Source of the DNA: Ceratotherium simum simum
Lineage: Eukaryota > Chordata > Mammalia > Perissodactyla > Rhinocerotidae
Direction: 5' to 3'
DNA: 64,000 nt
NCBI RefSeq assembly: GCF_000283155.1
Contig: NW_004454229.1
Coordinates: 5,889,439 to 5,953,438 of the forward strand
This document shows, piece by piece, positions 43,391 to 54,964 of this stretch (position 1 is the stretch's first letter; each line of letters starts with the position of its first letter). A model generated the notes under the pieces. That model ran no database searches and was not told the origin of the DNA. It saw nothing but the letters and a program-made list of their open reading frames with translations. The translations under genes and the position numbers were made by a program.

Positions 43391-43557
43391 CTGGTGGACA
43401 GTGTGTGGGTGGATAAATGTCCGACTGGCTGGGGGCAGACGGTGGATGATGGACAGCGGCATCCTCGGGTATGTGGGGACCTGGCTTGAAGCCGGACGAG
43501 TGGTGGGAGGCCCGAAGGGCGTCTGCAGAAGTGCGCCTGGAACGGAGGCCAACTTAC

Positions 43558-43668
43558 CTTCTTACGCACCTGCTGCTCTTTGGCTGAATGGGCCTTCACG
43601 TGCTTGCGGAGGGAGCTGGGGTCCGTGTAGCGCTTGGAGCAGCCAGGGATCTGACAGGCATACGGCTT
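43558..43668 (-). CDS. GLIS1: GLIS1 exon: zinc finger 5 and basic tail
   Basis: This exon of 111 nt encodes 37 codons in phase 0 at both ends. It opens with [10 protein letters not shown] and carries the whole of finger 5: C5, C10, H23 and H27. A basic tail (AKEQQVRKK) follows and may contribute to nuclear localisation, by analogy with other GLI-like proteins. The acceptor is ...gttacag and the donor is a strong GTAAGT. The finger matches GLIS1 better than GLIS3 because it reads CSKRY and [10 protein letters not shown]. The 3.4-kb intron downstream contains a young ERE SINE at 42621-42844. Confidence 0.97.
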
Positions 43669-43894
43669 CTGTAACATCAGGGGGCAGAGGTGGGGTGAGC
43701 GAGGGGCCACCTGCCAGGCCCAAGGTCCCACTGCGTGACCCACAGTGGGGAGGACTGGATGAGGGGCAGGCTGCCTCTCTGTCCCTGTCCCTCCGTGTCC
43801 CCCCAAGCCGGGAGGGGTCTGACTCAGCCAGCTCTGCCCGCCAGTGTGGGGAAGGTGCCTGGCCCGGTAGTGAAGGAGGGGTTGTGTCTCTATT

Positions 43895-43995
43895 CTACCC
43901 TCATGCTGGGACCTCAGGCAAGTCTCCCCTCTCTGGATCTCACTTTTCTCCTCTGCAAAATGGAGCCAACTGAGCTCCAAGGATTCTTCCAGCTC
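43895..43995 (+). repeat. MIR fragment
   Basis: gctgggacctcaggcaagtc, tctggatctcacttttctcc and tctgcaaaatggagccaact fit the MIR core. Confidence 0.7.
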
Positions 43996-44444
43996 TGACA
44001 CTAGCTCAGAGGAAAGCGCACCCCTTGTAGCCCGCAGCTGCAGAGAAGCAGCGAGTTGACAAGGAGGAAAGTGAGGTGGCTGCCTTGGAAAAGAGGAGGT
44101 GGAGGAAAGGGGAAGAGAGGGCGACAGCATGAGGTGGGGCCACAAATGTGGGGCCAAGCTGGCGTACAGCAGGGCCCCAGGCTGTGAGCGACTGACCACA
44201 CCTTGCACTGGGTCCCAAGTCCCCAGACTGCTCTCTGGGTCACGAGAAACCCAGGTGCTCATCCCGACAATCGCAGGAGACCAGAAGGGAACTGGATCTC
44301 AGACACAGGCCTGGGGAGGCTAGGGGTCTGTACCCTTTGTGTCCCTTCCCCTTGGGGCTCTGATTGCCAATCTAGAACAAATCCAGGCCCACTGCCTCCC
44401 CTGGTTCCTGCCCGGGCCCCACCCTGCTCTCTGCGCTCCTATCT

Positions 44445-44785
44445 CCCCTCACACTCACAGCCAGAGGGCTTTCTCACAGATCTGGCCATGCTCTCACCTT
44501 CTAAAACCCCTCCATGTCTCCCTGGTACCCTCAGACACAGCCCATCTCCTGGCACTGAAGGCCCTTTGTGACTTGGGCCCTGCTTAAGTTCTCCCCCTCC
44601 TCCTGCCCCAGCCCCTGCATACCCACCTGCCTCTCCACGCGCTGCTAGAATCTTCTTCCCACCTCCACCCCCTGAGCTTCCCACTGGCAGCAATGTCTAC
44701 CCTGCACGGCTGAGTTTGCTCAGTGTCCTCCACCAGGTGGTGAGTTTTCCGCAGGGGAAGGTCCCTTCTGATTTATCTCGGGTCC
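44445..44785 (+). repeat. L2 fragment
   Basis: ccttctaaaacccctccatg, ctggcactgaaggccctttg and tgacttgggccctgcttaag are L2 in plus orientation, with a later part (gtggtgagttttccgcaggg) of the L2 3' end. Confidence 0.75.
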
Positions 44786-45319
44786 CAGGGACTGACCCAG
44801 GGCAGAGGACCCAGGGCTCTAGCTGAACTCTGAGCCCTCGGATAGGGGCTTCCACAAGACCCTGCTTGGGGCCTCAGGCTGCTGCCGGGCTTGAAACCCC
44901 TAAGGCTTCCCCCTCACAACACATTTTGGGTTCCAATTTCTCAGGGCCATCTAGCTTCCAGTGACTGCAGGGGACAGACAGGAGGACGTCTGGAAGAGGT
45001 GACGCCTCTCAGGTTAAGCACCAGGGACTGCTATGCCCCCGTCAGACAAGCCCACGTGGAACTGCCCCCCACCCCCCGCCTTGACCTCAAGGCTGCTCTG
45101 CCCCTGCGGGACCAAGGCCGGTGGACCGCAGACCCAGGGACCTTGTGGGGTGGGTGAAGCAGAAAGAGATGACCGTACCTTGGTGCTGCCGCAGAGTTGC
45201 CAGGTTAAAGAAACGGAGGAGAGCAAAAAGAGAGACAGCGGTGAGAGGCTTGCCCCGCTGAAAGGAAGGTAGGGGGTGGGAGGGTGGAAGGCACACCTCA
45301 GCCCTGCCCCCACCCAACC

Positions 45320-45590
45320 ACACAGAGACACACAGAGACACACAGACACAGAGACACACAGACACATACAAAGAGACACGCACACAGACACCCATACACA
45401 CAGAAACACAGACACAGCCCTGCTCTCATGGGCCTGACCCCTACCCCAACACATGGACAGACACAGACATACATGCATGCATGCACGCACACATGCACAC
45501 ACAACCCCTCATGGGCCTCACCCTAACCCCAACACACGCATGCCCACGGGCGCGCGTGCGCGCACACATGCACACACACTCTTTCTCTCT
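45320..45590 (+). repeat. CA-rich simple/minisatellite region
   Basis: Alternating ac-rich units (cacacagagacacacagaca, catacatgcatgcatgcacg, gcacacatgcacacacaacc). A roughly 100-bp unit seems to be repeated: ctcatgggcctgacccctac near 45425 and ctcatgggcctcaccctaac near 45509, each followed by cccaacacac. The run cgggcgcgcgtgcgcgcaca at 45547-45566 has Z-DNA potential. Confidence 0.75.
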
Positions 45591-46014
45591 CTCGTGGGCC
45601 CTGCCCTGCCCCAGGCCCTGTCCCTCAGGGATGCTGATACAAATCCACACGCTTTTGTCAAAAAGCAAACAAACAGAGCTCCGTGTGTGCAAGCGCACTC
45701 GCCTGGAAAGAGGGCACAAGGCCCATCTCCGTGTTTGTTTTTCCAGGGCCTGACGTGTGTAGAACATTCCTCCGGCCCAGCTCCCTCGTGAGCCCTCAGG
45801 AAACCGTGTGGCTGTCCCAAGCAGCAGCCCCGCCCCAGGCCTGGAGTCACCGCACAGGATCCGAAGCCTTGTTACTAACAAACAAGGACACTCCTGGCTG
45901 TGCTGGGAGGACAGAGACTGCTGCTCAGGAAGCCTCCAGATCCGTGCTCATGATCAGCTGCTCATCTCCTGAGCGCTCCCTCCATGCAGGCACTAAGCAC
46001 TCGCCACCCAGCAT

Positions 46015-46300
46015 CTCCTTCAGTCTCGGCCACCCCGAGAAGCATCCCTACTTTGCAGATGAGGAAGATCTCACAGCGAGTGAGAGTGTGCCCATGACAC
46101 TCTGCTAGTCCTCTCGTCCGCAACCTTAATGGTCCAGTGAAGGGGCCAAGAGAGATTATCACCCTTCATCTTGCCAATGGGGAAACTGAGGCCAGAGCAG
46201 GACAGTGGCTTATTCGGGGAGTCGGTGGCAGTCAGGACTCCAACCCCACACTGGGTGCCTGGGACATGGCAGGACTTGGTCAGCATTCAGCCAGCAGTCA
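46015..46300 (-). repeat. Two MIR fragments, antisense
   Basis: 46030-46100 has ctactttgcagatgaggaag. 46150-46262 has gccaatggggaaactgaggc and aggacagtggcttattcggg. Both are antisense MIR core. Confidence 0.7.
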
Positions 46301-46354
46301 TAGGAGGGGGAAAGGAGGGACTCATAACTGCTGTGCAGACCGCGTGTCAGGTCT

Positions 46355-46485
46355 ATACATCCGTCACCTCAGTTGATCCCCCATCTCTCTCTCCTGAGGT
46401 AGGTGTTTGAGGAAACTGAGGCCCAGAGAGGCTCTGTGGTGTTCCTCGGACCACTGGGACCAGGTGGAGGGCCAGGGTTAGAGCT
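46355..46485 (-). repeat. MIR SINE, antisense
   Basis: gtgtttgaggaaactgaggc, ccagagaggctctgtggtgt and ggagggccagggttagagct are antisense MIR core, close to the previous two copies. Confidence 0.75.
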
Positions 46486-47264
46486 CAGGCTAGTTCTCTC
46501 CAGTCTGTTCTGCCACTTTCCCGCCCATGGAGAGAATCCCAGGTTCTCTGGTGCCAGAGGGGAGCTGGGGACAGGACTGGGTCCCCTCTGGAAAACAGGG
46601 CCCCAGCCAGCATGGGGCTGACCCGCGGGGCCTCCGAGCTGCGGATGCTGGGAAAGCACCCAGGCCACGTGGAGCCACCTGCGGTGTTTACGTGGGGCGG
46701 GCGCGAGTGGGGGCTGGGCGTCACAAGGACCTTCTGGGGAGATGACAGCCTGAGATAACCCTGGGGGCTCATTCTGGGCCTGAACTGACCTGCCCTGGAG
46801 CTCTGTTCACACACCAAGTGGGGGCCAGAGGCCTGTTGCTTTGGGGCTGGATCCAGGAAATGCAGTGAGGAGGGCGGGAGGAAGGGCTAAGTCAGGGTAG
46901 CTGACCCCAAGAGGCCTGGAGGGACGCTGCCCGGGCCTGGGGGGAGGGGTGCAGAGAGGCCTGGTGCCATTGGCGCAGCCGGGACATAACTGGGGTACTG
47001 GTGCACAGATGGCGCCTCTCGGGGCCTGGGCGGGTGCCAAGGGCTCCAAGGGCTGGCGTGTGGGGAGGTAATGGAGGAGGGGGCTTGTTAGCATGCCTCC
47101 TCTCTTCATGTCCCCAGTGCAGCCTGTGACAGTGAGGCCTGGGAGGGGAGGGTGGGGACAGCGGTCGGGGTCAGGTTGGGGACAGGGCTCTTCTTTCTTA
47201 CCTCCTTCCTCCCTGTCCCCTCTGCTCAGATCCACCTCTCCAGGGTGGCTGACACACCTGCTTT

Positions 47265-47540
47265 TCCAGCAATGAGCACTGGACTTGGAGTCAGACAGAC
47301 CCGGGTTTGCATCCCAGCTCTGCCACTAAGCAGCTGTGTGACGGCCGATGACTTAATCTCTCTGAGCCTCAGCTTCCTTGTTTCCAGGATGACACTGGGG
47401 GAGGGTGTGTGGTACTGGGGGTGGGGGGAAGACGTGTAGAACATTCTGCCTGGACCCAACACATGATCTCCCTGCTATTTTCTGCCACCTGCCCCCCATC
47501 TTTTTTGGGTCTTGGTTTTCCCAGCTATAAAATAAAGGGT
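47265..47540 (+). repeat. MIR SINE plus second MIR fragment
   Basis: 47270-47400: gagcactggacttggagtca, gctctgccactaagcagctg, ctctgagcctcagcttcctt and aggatgacactgggg. 47505-47540: gggtcttggttttcccagct then ataaaataaagg, interrupted by the ERE at 47543 and resumed at 47800. Confidence 0.8.
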
Positions 47541-47542
47541 TT

Positions 47543-47793
47543 CGGGGGCCGGCCTGGTGGCACAAGCGGCTAAGTGCACGCGCTCCGCTGCGGCGGCCCG
47601 GGGTTCGCCAGTTCGGATCCCGGGCGTGCACCGACACACCACTTGTCAAGCCATGCTGTGGCGGCGTCCCATATAAAGTAGAGGAAGATGGCCACGGATG
47701 TTAGCTCAGGGCCAATCTTCCTCAAGAAAAAAGGGGAGGATTGGCATCAGATGTTAGCTCAGGGCTAGTCCTCCTCACAAAAAATAAATAAAT
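47543..47793 (+). mobile_element. ERE SINE with target duplication
   Basis: A full-length ERE in plus orientation, with the tRNA-like 5' region (ggcctggtggcacaagcggc), B box gttcggatccc (47611-47621), body (ccatgctgtggcggcgtccc, ggatgttagctcagggccaa) and an aaataaataaat tail. Flanks aaataaagggttt (47530-47542) and aaatgaagggttt (47794-47806) form a 13-bp duplication with one mismatch. It inserted into a MIR relic, and is antisense to GLIS1. Confidence 0.95.
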
Positions 47794-48109
47794 AAATGAA
47801 GGGTTTGGACCAGAGAGCCTCCAGCTCTGACCTCTGTTGTTTCGTGGCCTCTAACCTACCCTGGAGGGGTCAGTTGCCCTCTTAGGCCTCTGCTCCCTCA
47901 CCTGTCTATCTGTGTAGACAGGCTAGGCTTGATGGCCACCCAGGTCTCCTCGTCAGCAGAGTTCCCTAAACATTTGCACGAAGAGCAAAGACACAGGCTG
48001 TGGGCCCAGAGGTGGACTCTGGCTGCAGACCCGTCAGCTCTGCAGACCCGCCAGCTCTGCACACAGGGGCTGGGGTCCTCCCAGGCCACATGCACACCCT
48101 CACACAGGC

Positions 48110-48245
48110 CCCGTGAGACTGGTGTGAGGCCCAGCTCTGAGTCGGCTCTGCCACCTTCCAGCTGGGCAGGCTCTGAACCTCCCGGAGCCCCGCATCCCTC
48201 ATCTCTCAGATGGGTAAGTGAGCCCCTCACTGGCAGGGCCAGCAT
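48110..48245 (+). repeat. MIR SINE
   Basis: gaggcccagctctgagtcgg, ttccagctgggcaggctctg and cgcatccctcatctctcaga are MIR in plus orientation. Just upstream, 48024-48057 holds a 17-bp direct duplication (tgcagacccgtcagctc and tgcagacccgccagctc). Confidence 0.65.
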
Positions 48246-48970
48246 GAGATGGTGGGAGACGATGTTTTAGGAAGTGCTGGGTTACCCGCTGAGGTCTGTG
48301 TGCACGAGAGAGGATGCTTGGAGCGACACTGTGATAAGGCTGTCGTTATCACGCGGGCACAAGCAAGGGAAGGGAGGTGGACATGCAGGCATCAGGGCCC
48401 CAGGCACTATTCCAGGGGCCTGGGGTCTTAGGTCCTGCCCACAACAACTCCTCGCCCACTGTGCCCAGGGGACAAAGAACGGCCCTGGAGAGCCTCTGGC
48501 CTGTCTCCCTGGAGGAGGTGAGGTGGGAAGAGCAGGGGGCCCTGCTCTGGGGGTGGCTGACAGGCCTGGGGAGAGGACAGGGGATGGGAAGCCCATTCGT
48601 TCCATGGGGGCTATGCAAGGACACCCTGGGCCGGTACCTATGGGCTAAAACAGTGGTTCTCAGTTGGGGGAGAGTTTACTACCCCCTCCCCAGGACATCT
48701 GGCAATGCTGAGAGACACTTTTGGTTGTTACAACTGGGAGAAGAGAAATTGCTCCTATCTGTCTAGTGGAGAGAGGCCAGGGATACCTCTAAACATCCTA
48801 TAATGACAGGATTCCCCCTTTCCCCAACAGTCTTCCTGCTGCAAATGTGAACAGGGCTCAAGACAAAGGCAGGGTTTTGGCATGGATGCTGGCCCCCACC
48901 TGCATCAAACAAGTGGGGCAGTGTGTGCGTCCTCCACCCTGTCCCCCCTCGGCCTCCGCTGTGGGCCTAC

Positions 48971-49132
48971 CGTGTCGAGGTGGGTGCGCTGGTGTTTGGC
49001 GCGGTCGCTGGAATTGCTGAAGGCCTTCTGACAGCCGGGGTGCTGGCACAGGTACGGCTTCTCGCCCGTGTGGCTCCGCAGGTGGATCTTGAGGTTCTCC
49101 AGCCGCGAGAAGGCCTTGCTGCAGCCTTCAAA
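48971..49132 (-). CDS. GLIS1: GLIS1 exon: zinc finger 3 (part) and finger 4
   Basis: This exon of 162 nt encodes 54 codons in phase 0 at both ends. It starts at FEGC, so the first cysteine of finger 3 is in the upstream exon outside the window. Finger 3 is completed by C4, H17 and H21 of this exon. A canonical HTGEKPY linker follows, and finger 4 uses C29, C34, H47 and H51. The acceptor is ...cccacag and the donor is GTAGGC. Finger residues such as SRLENLKIH and [13 protein letters not shown] are diagnostic of the GLI/GLIS/ZIC class. No frame break is present, and all zinc ligands in the exon are intact. It is the most 5' GLIS1 exon in the window. Confidence 0.97.
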
Positions 49133-49984
49133 CTGTGGGAGACGCGGGTGAGGGGCGCTCGGCAGTCCCGGGAGGGCCCACCACTCAGCCTGGAAACGGC
49201 CCCCAGCATCCTCTGCCCCCCGGGCCTGCCCGAGGCCTCCAGGCGCCCTGGTTCAGCTCCCCATGAAGTGCCCAGGACCCAGACTCTAATCAGGGAAGCC
49301 CTGGGGGTCCAGAAAAAATACACCCCTGACTTAGAAATGGCCACCAGGGCTGGAGAAGAAAGTGGTCTTTCCATTCCTGGGTCTGGAAGGATCCCCCAGC
49401 CCCCAAATGGCATCTGGAAACGACGTAGCCCTGGATGGACAGGATGGCAGCGCCCTTCACCTCCCTGTGCCTTATTCCCTTGCCTACAAGCTTGAGACTC
49501 TGAGGCCACCACTCAGGGCTGATACCAGGGCCCCAAGGGGTAGGACACTGACTGTCAAGGGGCTTTGTCCATCTGGAGCGCAGCATGAGTGCCGGTTGCT
49601 GTCAGAATAACAACCACATTTGTAAACCCTGTGTCTTTGATTTATCATTTGGCTGTTTGGCTGTCCAATGCCCAATGTCCTGCCCACATACCAGGCCCTG
49701 TGCTGGGCAGTGGGCATGCCGTGGGTGCAGCACAGACAGGTGATGCCCTGGTCAGGGGCGGGACTGGACAGAGAGCAACACACGCAGTGCCCTCCTCCTG
49801 GGGCCCCCGGCTGCCCCATCTCGGCAGCCTCGGCCCAGCTCCCCTCTTTCCCGGAATCCCCTCCCTCCTCCCTCTCTCCTCTCCTCACAGCGACCCTATG
49901 GGACCCTGCTGCTGTCTGCCTAAAGCCCCGCAAGCCTGGCATTCAAGCCTCTGTGCCCTCCACACCTTCCCGCCGGCCCCCTGA

Positions 49985-50165
49985 CTCCCACCCCACGGTC
50001 GCAGCAGCAGGGGTCCACCAGGCAATTTCAAGCCTTTGCTCACACAAGTTGCTCAGCAAGGAATGTCCTCTCTCCTAACCATCCAATCCCCCCTCAGCCT
50101 TCAAAGCCCAGCTCGAATATGCCTGCCCTGGTCCCCTAGTGTGACTGGATGCTCCCTCCTGCTTC
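49985..50165 (+). repeat. L2 fragment
   Basis: caagcctttgctcacacaag, gctcagcaaggaatgtcctc and cagccttcaaagcccagctc, ending near gtcccctagtgtgac, are L2 in plus orientation. Confidence 0.75.
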
Positions 50166-51224
50166 TCCCACTGTCTGCCCGTCTAGCCAGGCCGGCGTTC
50201 CTGCAGTGCACACCATGGGTGGGAAGAGGAACCAGCACAGACCGCACCTGTGCCGTCTGTCTGTCCAGGCACAGTGCTGGGTGTTTAACCAAACAACCCG
50301 CAAAGGGTGTGGCCTCAACGTCCCCACCTCAGAGACAGAGGCTTCGTGTGGTGATCACAGGACTGTGACACGGCAACGACAGGACACAGGCCACGTCTGC
50401 GCCAAAGCCCAGGTGGCTCTCTGTGCCTGCTGTCTTCCTGGGGCAGGTGGACAGGGGAAGGTGACCTTGGAGGAGGAAGAGACCAGAGGAGGCCAGCTCC
50501 CTCTCCCGAGCCATTGGTTTCATGCCCAGGCCAGGACAGATGTGAGGACAAGGACCCAGAGACAGCCACTAGTCTGGGGTGAGCTCCCTCCCCGCCTCCC
50601 ATCGAAGGCCTGGCCACAACTGCGGGCCACGCACCGCTAGGGCTGGTCCAAGGTGAGCCGCCCACAACTGGGTTTCAGAGGCTGTTCCGCTTCCTACTTC
50701 CAGATGTTGTGCCTTTTCCGTGCATCAAAACCAGGGGGAATCCTATTTGGGGAATAAATAGGCCACAAGCCACCCCCTTGCTCTCCTGCAATGGCCTTGT
50801 GCCAGGTTCACCCCGAAGTGAGCGGAGGAGCCGCGGCTGGAGAGCGGGCTGCCTCTAGCACCGGCTGGTCCCTTTGTTCCACTGGGAGGGAGGCCTCTGA
50901 GGCGGAGCGGCAGTAACTCCTCACATGCTGCGTGATTTTCCTGACGTTGGGAGAGTCCACGGACTCTGGAGGCCGGTATATCATCTCTCCCACAGGGTCT
51001 GCCTGGCCAGCCCTCCGTCTCTGCACAGTTGCCCCCACCCCTGTCTTTGTTCAGGCTGTGCTCTTCCTGGGACACCCTCCCTTCCAGCTTGCTGACAATT
51101 TAACTCATATATTTTTCAAAAGTCCAGGATCTGCAGCTTGGTGTTCACGGTCTCCTGAGGCAGCCCCTGCGCCTCTCCGTCTGCAGACCCCCAAAGTCAC
51201 GCAGAGTAGCCCACGGGAGGGATT

Positions 51225-51450
51225 GGCTCTGAATGTGTCAGGAACTTGCATGCCCCCAGGCCTCTGCTTGAGCTGTTCCCTTTGCCTGGAATGCCTTTCC
51301 CTCCTTCGCTCATGTAGCGACATCTCCTCACGGTGCTCAAGCACTGCCTCCTCTGAGAGGCCTTCCCCAGCCTCCCGGCCCTCCCTGGCTCACCCTGAGC
51401 TGTGGGTTAGGAGGTTTTCCTGCACACCCGCTGCCTTCTCTTCATGCCTC
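51225..51450 (+). repeat. L2 fragment
   Basis: gaacttgcatgcccccaggc, tgttccctttgcctggaatg and ctcctctgagaggccttccc are classic L2 3' motifs, plus orientation. Confidence 0.8.
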
Positions 51451-52134
51451 CAGGCTGAGGGTGTGGGACTTCCCTGAGGCAGGGCTGGTGCAAAGGGTGG
51501 GTTAGAAACCGTGATCCAATGGGGGTAAGAACAGGCGTTCCCCGGCCGGGGAGCGCATGCACCCCTGTGAGTGCATCCCCTCCCCTCCAGAGTCCATCAA
51601 GGCACCCCAATACCTGTGCGTGTGCCCTATGCCCATGCCACGCCCATGTCCAACGGCCCAGCCTTGTCCTGCCTCCGCCCCTCGGAACTTCCCAGAGCCG
51701 AGTCACAGGCTGGGGTACAACGAACGAGCAGCTGGTCAGGGCGCCCTGATGGAGGGGTCGACCCTCTAGTGGAACCAGAGGTAGCAGCAGGTGCAGAAGC
51801 GGTGCTGCCCCCCAGGACTGGTCTGCGATGAGGATGCTGCAGCTACCCCTGGCAGAGCAACGCCCCCATCAGGGCCACATGCCAGAAATGCTGGGCCTAG
51901 AGGTGCGTGGGCCCTGCTTGCAGCTGCCTGCCAAGGTCCCCGCGGGCCCCTATTCTGCAACCGCGCAGGTGGGCTAACAGAGGCAGAGAGAGGAGGACGG
52001 GAACGCTTGTGGGTTCAGCACCCATGTGCGTGCGCTCTGCTGGGCCTGCTGCTGTCACTAGTGTGATTGATGTGTCCCCTCCACAGCCCTTGGGGCCAAT
52101 ACTCCTCTCCCACGGCCAGGAGCCGAGGCTTAGG

Positions 52135-52410
52135 GGAACCAGCCTAGTGGTTACGACACAGACTCCGGTGTGGACAACCAGCCTTGCGTCTCGGCCACTC
52201 CACATACTGAGTGATCCAAGGTGAGTCCTTTCCCCTCTTTGAGCCTCAGTTTCCTCATCTGTAAAATGGGGTGAGTTCTACCAACCATGGAGGGTGGTTG
52301 TAGGGAGGATTAAATGAAATACTGCACAGTAAGCGCTTATCTTGGTACCACGCGCCCAGTATCATCACTGTAGCTGTCATTTAAGGTCACAGAGTAGGTA
52401 AGTAGCGGAG
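52135..52410 (+). repeat. MIR SINE, nearly full length
   Basis: ctagtggttacgacacagac, gagcctcagtttcctcatct, gtaaaatggggtgagttcta, tgtagggaggattaaatgaa and cagtaagcgcttatcttggt cover the 5' end to tail of MIR. It is the best-preserved MIR in the window. Confidence 0.92.
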
Positions 52411-52929
52411 TGGCCTTGCACCTAGGTGGCAACTCCCAGGCCTGCTGCCCCTCTGCAGAGTCGGAAGGGGGCATGTGTGTGTGTGTGAGTCTGTGATGTC
52501 CCGCTGGGCATGGTGGGCTCCCACGTCCCCCCACGTCCTGTTTCCACTTCTCACTCCTCAACCCCTTACCTCACTCCCCATCCTCCTCCTCCAGCCTGGT
52601 ATCTGGACTGACCTTCTCATCACACCCTGGCTCTCAAGCCTTGGCTCAGATGTCAGCCTGGGCATGGGGCCTGGAGCAGGATGGGGACTGGGGAACACGC
52701 TGGAGGGGCAGGGGCTCCGGTGCCTCCTGCGATGCGGAGTTAGCCCAGGGCTGTCCCGGCTCCACCTCTAACGAGCAGGCACCCTGGGGACCTGGCAGGG
52801 CTCACATGGTGGCGGAAAGGCCTGGTCTGGGATCCTAAATCTGGGCATGCACATCTGAGTTTCCCACGAGCCCCCGTTACCTTACAGCTGGCAGCTTCAC
52901 CAGACAGCCCCCAAGGCCCCTCCAGCTTT

Positions 52930-53070
52930 AAAGCTTTATGAGTCTAGTTCTAAACTGTGAATCTAACCAAGTCACCCTTGCTCAGGACCCTCCAGGGCTC
53001 AGCGTGCCTGCTGATGTCTGGTCAGGCCCCTTAGCCCGGCATTCGAGGGCCTCCACGGTCTGGTGTGTCA
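52930..53070 (+). repeat. L2 fragment
   Basis: aaccaagtcacccttgctca, ggaccctccagggctcagcg and attcgagggcctccacggtc fit L2 in plus orientation. Confidence 0.7.
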
Positions 53071-53074
53071 GTCT

Positions 53075-53255
53075 GGGGCAAGGGTCCAGACCTGGAAAGC
53101 AGACAGCCCTGTGATCTTGGCGAGTCAGAACGCTCTCTGTGCCTCAGTTTCTTTCTCTGTAAATGACGACGAGAGTAAGCAGCTCACAGGCTTGTTGTGA
53201 GGGTGGGGCAGTGTGCACATCTGTACGGTGCACAGGACGCACTCTGTAAATGTGA
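53075..53255 (+). repeat. MIR SINE
   Basis: gtccagacctggaaagcaga, tgtgatcttggcgagtcaga, ctgtgcctcagtttctttct and ctgtaaatgacgacgagagt follow MIR order. Confidence 0.85.
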
Positions 53256-54289
53256 CCACTCTTCTGGGGGCTGTTCCTGCCTTGCCCTCAGAGAGGACCC
53301 CAGTGGGGTCAGGCTTCACTGGTCCCAGAAGCAAAGAACAGGACACCCTCGTTGACAGTCTTGGCCACTGGTCTGGCCCAAACTCCTTTCCACGCCAAGC
53401 TGTGGGGCACCCTTTGGGTACTAGGAGCAGCCTCCAACGAGAGTGAGGCAGGCTTTTGGGGTGGGACTGGCCGTGTGGGGGTTGGGGGGCAGCAGGGAGA
53501 GGTGCCCCACCACTGTTGTGTTGTGGGGGTACAGATGCTGCCAGAATGGAAACATGGGTCTTGTTGGAGCAGAAATGGAGCTGATAGCACATCCCTGGTT
53601 TTGGGCCTCGGTTTCCCTAAGGGAGGAGGAGGATGGGCCCTAAGGCAATGCCACTGTGACCCAAGGGTGTAATGATGCTTTCCTGGGGTCTGCACCCAGG
53701 GGGTACACACTGGGGTGGGGCCTTCCTGACATTCCTCCCCCAACACCCCAGTCCCCTGAGGTTCTAGGCTAAATTTTGCCCTGGACAGGCCCTTTCCTCC
53801 CAGCTGTCATGTCCAGGTGTATAACCCTGAGGAGCAGACCTCCTGGGACACCCCACTGCCCCCATTGCAAGGGGGCAAGGAGGGGGAATTGCCCCTACTA
53901 TGCCAGAGGGCACTGAGCCTGGGCTAAGTCAGTCAGAACTGCTGTCTCTTCTAGAAAGAAGTGACCCATCAATCTTCAACACAAGGCAGCAATGTCAGAC
54001 AAGCCCCACAGCTCTGAGAGTCAATCGTGCACCCTGATCCATCCACCCCAATCTTGTTACACACCCCCGTCACTGCTCACTCATCCCCATCACTCTTCAG
54101 GCATCCGCCCATCCTTCTAGCCACTCACTTCCTGGATTCGCTCGTGCACTCTCTTGTCTCTTGCACATTGATTCATGTCTTCTTGCCTTGCTCAGCTGCC
54201 CCGTGTGCCTGGCAGCGTGCTGCGAGCTAGGATTTTAGGGCAACAAAGACCACAAAAGACTCATAACACCAAACAAAAGAGAAGGTAGT

Positions 54290-54490
54290 CAGCTCTAAGA
54301 AGGGGCTGGTCTCACGGGCTTCCAGCGGGGGAGGCCAGGGGGTTGCTAGAGCCTTCTGGGGGGAGCTGGGCCTTGATGCCTAGGCAGGGTTTGGACAGAC
54401 AGGGTGGAGGGCACAGAGAGACTGGGAGGGGTGGTGCATATTCTGGAGACAGCGAGGGACCTGCTGAGTCAGAATGAAGGGGAGCAGGGG
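54290..54490 (-). repeat. L2-like fragment, antisense
   Basis: gagctgggccttgatgccta and ggtttggacagacagggtgg resemble antisense L2. Moderate support. Confidence 0.5.
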
Positions 54491-54964
54491 AAGGAAATGT
54501 GGCAGTAGAAATGGGAGTTTTGGGGGCTCCTTCAATCAAACTCATGGGGTGGTGATTCATTCTAGAGCAGACGAGTTTGGGGATTTTTTTTGATCCCAAA
54601 AGACTCCGCAGAAACCACCCAGTGCAATCACTGATGTGGTCCAGCAAATGGGGTGCACGAGGCTCTTCACTTGGGGACTCTGGTGCCACTCCTGCTGGCT
54701 GGACTCTTCAGCCTCTGACCTCCTACCTTCTACTTGGATGCTTGAGCCAGGAACCTGTTCCCTCTCCCTGGCCCCTGCATCCAACCGGCCACCAAGCCAG
54801 GGAAATGCCACCTCTTAAACATTACATCTTCTCTTTTTTACTGCTCCACTGCCCTGGTCCACACCCCCAGCATTGCTCACCCAGGTGACTGCGCCTGCCG
54901 CCGTCAGGCCTCCCGCCCCTCCCATCCCAACTCATTCCCACACGATATCCAGTATCTAGAAGGA

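Larger units (their letters stand above)
40143..43557 (-). other. GLIS1 intron (3415 bp)
   Basis: Contains MIR copies (40245-40320, 41930-42130 plus; 41340-41420 minus), an unusual non-repeat block (41510-41765), an L2-like tail (42380-42470), the young ERE SINE (42621-42844) and an L2-like piece (43180-43390). Confidence 0.75.
43669..48970 (-). other. GLIS1 intron (5302 bp)
   Basis: Contains a MIR-like core at 43895-43990, L2 (44450-44780), a CA-rich region (45320-45590), several MIR copies (46020-46480, 47270-47540, 48110-48240) and an ERE SINE (47543-47793). No extra exon is supported. The 313-codon minus frame 44262-43321 contains the real finger 5 exon but extends into intron on both sides. 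Confidence 0.75.

Noticed and set aside
43321..44262. 313-codon minus-strand frame treated as one exon
   Set aside because: Only 43668-43558 is coding. The frame extends through a clear acceptor and a strong GTAAGT donor into intron on both sides.
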